A stretch of 15,072 bases of DNA, from positions 1 to 15,072 of the forward strand of contig CAZYKR010000087.1 of assembly GCA_964648005.1 (NCBI GenBank). Reading direction: 5' to 3'. This document shows positions 12,031 to 15,072 of this stretch, one piece after another. The notes under the pieces were generated by a model, which had not been told where the DNA came from, did not search any database, and saw only the letters and a list, made by a program, of their open reading frames with translations. The position numbers were made by a program, and so were the translations under genes. Positions within the stretch are counted from its first letter, which is position 1. Each line of letters opens with the position of its first letter. The DNA comes from JAGQTE01 sp964648005. Lineage in GTDB: Bacteria > Actinomycetota > Acidimicrobiia > Acidimicrobiales > Acidimicrobilacustridaceae.

Positions 12031-13095
12031 ATGAGCGATCGCGTCGACCACCTGGTGCAGGAGTACGCCGACACGCAGGCGCGGCTGGCCGACCCGACGG
12101 TGGTCGCCGACCAGGCGCGCTACACGGCACTGGCCCGCAGGTTCAAGGAGCTCGAGCCGATCGTCGCCTGCATCGAGGCGCGTGCTGCCGCCGAGGCCGA
12201 CGCCGCTGCCGCTCGGGAGCTGTTGGCCGAGGCCGACGGCGACGAGGGCGCCTTGTTGCGGGACGAGATCGCACAGGCCGAGGCGACGGCAGCCGCCAAG
12301 GGCGACGAGCTGCGGGTGCTGCTGCTCCCCAAGGACCCGAACGACGAACGCGCGGTGATCATGGAGATCCGCGGCGCCGAGGGCGGCGAAGAGGCGAACC
12401 TGTTCGCTCGGGACCTGTTCGAGATGTATCGGGCCTTCGCCGCCCGCAAGGGCTGGCGCCTCGAGGTGCTCGGATCGACTCCGTCGGACCTGGGCGGGTT
12501 CAACGACGTCACCTTCCGGGTCGCGGGCGATGCCGCCTGGTCCCACCTGCATCAAGAGGGGGGACCCCACCGGGTGCAGCGGGTGCCGGTCACCGAGTCG
12601 CAGGGACGCATCCACACGTCATCGGCGACCGTCTCGGTCCTGCCCGAGGCCGACGAGGTCGAGGTCGCCATCGATCCGGCCGATCTGGAGGTGGCGACGT
12701 TCCGCGCTACGGGCCCTGGAGGCCAGTCCGTCAACACCACCGACTCGGCGGTGCGGGTGACGCACAAGCCCACCGGTCTCGTCGTGTCGATGCAGGACGA
12801 GAAGAGCCAGCTCCAGAACAAAGCCAAGGCGCTCACCGTGCTCCGGGCCCGGCTGCTGCAGCTGGAGCAGGATCGGCGCAACGCCGAGCTGTCGGCCGAG
12901 CGCAAAGGGCAGATCGGTGGCGGCGGACGATCCGAGAAGATCCGCACCTACAACTTCAAGGAGAACCGCGTCACGGATCACCGCATCGGGTTGACGTTGC
13001 ACAAGCTCGATCGGGTGCTGGGCGGTGAGCTCGACGAGATCGTCGACGCGCTGATCGCCCACGAGCGCGCCGAGCTCCTGGCGGCCGAGGCGTGA
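12031..13095 (+). CDS. prfA: Peptide chain release factor 1
   Basis: Recognises UAA and UAG stop codons and triggers release of the finished protein. The 354 residues match the family. The stop-reading motif is PVT at 186-188 (RVPVTESQGRIHTSSATVSV), the PxT type of RF1, as opposed to the SPF of RF2. The catalytic GGQ is at 230-232 (TGPGGQSVNTTDSAVRVTH), whose Gln is the target of the methyltransferase encoded next. The N-terminal domain (1-100) is a helical hairpin rich in Ala, and the C-terminal part shows EKIRTYNFKENRVTDHRIG. The ATG start agrees with the family N-terminus and with the TAGCCT just upstream. Its TGA overlaps the GTG of prmC (GTGA, 13092-13095). Confidence 0.97.
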   Translation: MSDRVDHLVQEYADTQARLADPTVVADQARYTALARRFKELEPIVACIEARAAAEADAAAARELLAEADGDEGALLRDEIAQAEATAAAKGDELRVLLLPKDPNDERAVIMEIRGAEGGEEANLFARDLFEMYRAFAARKGWRLEVLGSTPSDLGGFNDVTFRVAGDAAWSHLHQEGGPHRVQRVPVTESQGRIHTSSATVSVLPEADEVEVAIDPADLEVATFRATGPGGQSVNTTDSAVRVTHKPTGLVVSMQDEKSQLQNKAKALTVLRARLLQLEQDRRNAELSAERKGQIGGGGRSEKIRTYNFKENRVTDHRIGLTLHKLDRVLGGELDEIVDALIAHERAELLAAEA

Positions 13096-13952
13096 GCTGG
13101 CGTTCGCTGCAAGGCGAGGTCGTCGGTGCGCTCCGCGCCGCGGGCGTGGCCGAACCCGAAGCCGAGGCGCGCCGCATCGTGGCCCAGGCCGCCGGGTGCT
13201 CGCCCGCCGAGCTGGTGCTGATCGGTGGTGATGATCCGACGAGGCTGCCCGCGGCGCACGTGGCGCGCATGCTCGAGCGACGCTGCGCTGGCGAGCCGTT
13301 GCAGTACGTGCTCGGGTCCTGGGGCTTCCGGTCGCTCGACCTGTTCGTCGACGGCCGCGTGCTGATCCCCCGCCCCGAGACGGAGGTCGTCGCCGAGCGC
13401 GCCCTCGCCGAGGTCGACCGTTGCACCACCGACGCGCACCGTCCCGTCGTCGTCGACCTCGGCACCGGGTCGGGAGCGATCGGTCTGTCGATCGCCGTCG
13501 AGCGGGAGCGGGCCTCCGTGTGGCTCACCGACGCGTCGGCCGACGCCCTGGGGGTTGCTCGAGCCAACCTCGCCGGCATCGGTCGGGCCGCCACCCGCGT
13601 CCAGATCGTCGAGGGCGACTGGTTCGACGCGCTACCACCGCACCTCGCCGGCGGCGTCGACGTGATCGTGTCCAACCCGCCCTATGTCGCCGACGGCGAC
13701 CCGCTGCCCCAGGAGGTGCGGCGGTGGGAGCCGGCCGGCGCGTTGTTCGCCGGAGCCGACGGGCTCGACGACCTCCGACGGATCGTGGCCGAGGCACCGG
13801 CGTGGCTGGCGGACCGGGGCGCACTCGTCGTGGAGCTCGACCCGCGTCAGGCGCAGACCGTGGCCGGACTCGCCGAGGCTGCGGGCTTCGGCGAGGTCGA
13901 CGTCGGGCGAGATCTGACCGGCCGTGACCGACTGGTCGTCGCCCGGCGCTGA
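13092..13952 (+). CDS. prmC: Release factor glutamine methyltransferase (PrmC/HemK)
   Basis: Methylates the Gln of the GGQ motif in release factors using S-adenosylmethionine, raising their efficiency. The 286-residue protein has a helical N-terminal substrate domain (about 1-75), the conserved PLQYVLGSWGFRSL-type linker (near 75-90) and the RPETEV motif. The Rossmann-like methyltransferase fold carries VVDLGTGSGAIGLSIA (Asp122-Leu-Gly-Thr-Gly126) for SAM, and NPPY at 195-198 orients the amide substrate. The GTG at 13092 overlaps the prfA stop, so the enzyme is co-translated with its substrate. The opposing zinc-ribbon gene ends only six bases away; both stops lie in one palindrome. Confidence 0.96.
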   Translation: MSWRSLQGEVVGALRAAGVAEPEAEARRIVAQAAGCSPAELVLIGGDDPTRLPAAHVARMLERRCAGEPLQYVLGSWGFRSLDLFVDGRVLIPRPETEVVAERALAEVDRCTTDAHRPVVVDLGTGSGAIGLSIAVERERASVWLTDASADALGVARANLAGIGRAATRVQIVEGDWFDALPPHLAGGVDVIVSNPPYVADGDPLPQEVRRWEPAGALFAGADGLDDLRRIVAEAPAWLADRGALVVELDPRQAQTVAGLAEAAGFGEVDVGRDLTGRDRLVVARR

Positions 13953-13963
13953 GCTGGCTCAGC
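13948..13963. terminator. Palindrome spanning both stop codons of a convergent gene pair
   Basis: GCTGAGC (13948-13954) and GCTCAGC (13957-13963) are perfect 7-base inverted repeats with two bases between. As RNA this allows a six-pair stem with the loop CTGG. The left arm contains the prmC stop (13950-13952) and the right arm contains the stop of the minus-strand gene (13959-13961). No T-run follows on either strand, so termination would need Rho or the stem alone. Confidence 0.4.
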
Positions 13964-14756
13964 TCGTGGCGTCGGTCCCTCCGGCCGGGGGCGCCGGATC
14001 GAGCAGGCCGAAGGTCGACAGCATGTAGTCGAAGGCGTCGGAGGTCGGATCGACGGCGAGCGCCGAGATCGTGTAGAGCCGTCCATCGTTGAAGAAGACC
14101 ATCGTCCGCTCGTGGTACTTGCCTTCGGACTGCCCGGGGGCGGCGACGTTGCGGGCCGTGATGCTCAGTGCAGGGTGGCCGAACACCGTGGTCTCGTTGA
14201 TGTCCTCCATCGTGGCGGTCGGGTCGGTCTTGTACTGCTCCTCCAGCAGCGAGCGGATGTCCTCGAGGGCATCGAACTCCCGCTCGCCGGCCGGTAGGGC
14301 ATCGTCGACGACGACGACCTCGGTGAGCGTGTCCTCACCGATCCAGGCGCGTGTGGCGGTGCCCGTGACCTCGCCGGCGGGGAGGACGACGGTGGTCTCC
14401 TCCTGCACCGGGGTCTGCGACGGGAGCGACACCTGGAAGCCGCCGTCCTCGTCGGTCATCGGCACCCAACCCGACTTGGTGCGGTCCTGGAGGCCGGGGA
14501 TGTTCGACGCCACGCCGGTCACGCTCTCGCGGCCCGGGAGGACGCCGAAGATCACGAAGAGTGCGGCGGCGGCGATGACACCGAGGATGATGAGCCCAGC
14601 GATGCCGAACACGCCCTTGCGCTTCTGGGTGACCTGTCGGGCACCTTCGAAATCGCCGACGACGGCATCTTCGGTCATCAGCTGCCCGCACAGCCGGCAC
14701 TTCTCCGGTGGGTACTTGTGGCTGGCACCGCACACGGGGCAGGGGTAGTTGGCCAT
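13959..14756 (-). CDS. Zinc-ribbon protein with one transmembrane helix, function unknown
   Basis: A 265-residue protein. The N-terminus holds a zinc ribbon with Cys6-x2-Cys9 (PCPVCGASH) and Cys20-x2-Cys23 (KCRLCGQL). A basic stretch (QVTQKRK) and one transmembrane helix follow (about 49-74, GIAGLIILGVIAAAALFVIF). The remaining 190 residues should lie outside the cell: GGFQVSLPSQTPVQEE, RAWIGEDTLTEVVVVD and HERTMVFFNDGRLYTISALA resemble the beta-rich extracellular domains of actinobacterial proteins that sense or bind something at the wall. No enzyme motif is visible and no precise function can be given. The ATG is preceded by TAGGTT at six bases and by no Shine-Dalgarno, so it is probably leaderless. 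It lies downstream of, and in line with, the dehydrogenase gene. Confidence 0.8.
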   Translation of the reverse strand: MANYPCPVCGASHKYPPEKCRLCGQLMTEDAVVGDFEGARQVTQKRKGVFGIAGLIILGVIAAAALFVIFGVLPGRESVTGVASNIPGLQDRTKSGWVPMTDEDGGFQVSLPSQTPVQEETTVVLPAGEVTGTATRAWIGEDTLTEVVVVDDALPAGEREFDALEDIRSLLEEQYKTDPTATMEDINETTVFGHPALSITARNVAAPGQSEGKYHERTMVFFNDGRLYTISALAVDPTSDAFDYMLSTFGLLDPAPPAGGTDATS

Positions 14757-14762
14757 CCCGCA

Positions 14763-14768
14763 AACCTA
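14763..14768 (-). promoter_or_regulatory. Putative leaderless -10 element of the zinc-ribbon gene
   Basis: TAGGTT on the minus strand ends six bases before the ATG at 14756. Its first three bases are the TAG stop codon of the upstream dehydrogenase gene (14766-14768). There is no Shine-Dalgarno and no clear -35. Confidence 0.45.
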
Positions 14769-15072
14769 CCTTCCGGGCGTCACCAGGATCTTGGCATGGG
14801 CTTCCGGGTCGGCGAGCGCCTCGAACGCGTCGGGGACGCCGTCGATCGGCACCCGTCCCGTGATGAGCGGCGCCACGTCGAGCTCGCCCTCGGCGATCCG
14901 GCGCAGCGTCTCGGCGAACTCCATCGGGTCGTACCCGAACACGAACTGGATGTTGAGCTCCTTGACGACGCCGAGCATGGGCCGGACGCGGTCGGGCTCC
15001 ATGCACACCCCGGCGACGAGGATCTGCGAGCCGCGGGGCGCGTCGGCCATCGCCTGGTCCAAGATGCCCGGC
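14766..15072 (-). CDS. Zinc-type alcohol dehydrogenase (MDR family), C-terminal part
   Basis: The last 102 residues of a medium-chain dehydrogenase; the gene continues beyond the right edge. Visible are the end of the nucleotide-binding domain (GSQILVAGVCMEPDRVRPM), the segment ELNIQFVFGYDPMEFAETLRR and the closing ITGRVPIDGVPDAFEAL with HAKILVTPG. The latter is the usual C-terminus of Zn-dependent alcohol, sorbitol and threonine dehydrogenase-like enzymes. The zinc-binding N-terminal domain is outside the window, so the substrate cannot be predicted and the presence of metal ligands cannot be checked. The stop TAG overlaps the promoter element of the zinc-ribbon gene downstream. Confidence 0.88.
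   Translation of the reverse strand, partial: PGILDQAMADAPRGSQILVAGVCMEPDRVRPMLGVVKELNIQFVFGYDPMEFAETLRRIAEGELDVAPLITGRVPIDGVPDAFEALADPEAHAKILVTPGR

Noticed and set aside
1..15072. CRISPR arrays, rRNA genes, complete insertion sequences, classical riboswitches
   Set aside because: No spaced direct repeats, no rRNA-like sequence, no transposase with terminal inverted repeats and no riboswitch core such as a lysine or T-box element were seen upstream of lysA or hom.

Overview
The window reads as chromosomal DNA from a high-GC actinomycete. The order lysA, hom, thrC, (apgM-like), rho, rpmE, (unknown gene), prfA, prmC is the threonine/lysine-rho-release factor cluster known from Actinomycetota (in Mycobacterium: argS, lysA, hom, thrC, thrB, rho, rpmE, prfA, hemK). 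Many starts lack a Shine-Dalgarno and sit just downstream of a TAnnnT hexamer, as expected for leaderless actinobacterial mRNAs. An Acidimicrobiia-like organism is a reasonable guess, not proven.

Left part (1 to about 3733): a decayed accessory region. The C-terminal end of a VapC-like PIN toxin (minus strand) abuts, head to head, the catalytic half of a tyrosine recombinase (plus strand); both lack their N-termini. The recombinase is followed by two small unknown genes joined by ATGA overlaps, then by a minus-strand fragment resembling the end of an excisionase. Four further orphan genes follow: a three-helix membrane protein, a lipoprotein, a small cysteine-containing protein and a two-helix membrane protein. 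The region ends at the 3' end of a tRNA-Arg(CCG) gene, the classic place for an integrative element to insert.

Middle part (3809 to 9055): lysA, then hom-thrC-apgM-like as a tight operon. The last gene belongs to the phosphoglycerate mutase/alkaline phosphatase superfamily and occupies the slot where thrB (homoserine kinase) lies in relatives. It is the best candidate for the missing homoserine kinase.

Right part (9056 to 15072): rho with a long disordered N-terminal linker and a structured leader; rpmE (zinc-binding L31); an unrecognised 329-residue gene that probably starts at CTG overlapping the rpmE stop; prfA and prmC (release factor 1 and the methyltransferase for its GGQ glutamine). 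Convergent to these, on the minus strand, are a zinc-ribbon membrane protein and the C-terminal end of a zinc-type alcohol dehydrogenase. There is no rRNA, CRISPR array or intact insertion sequence in the window.
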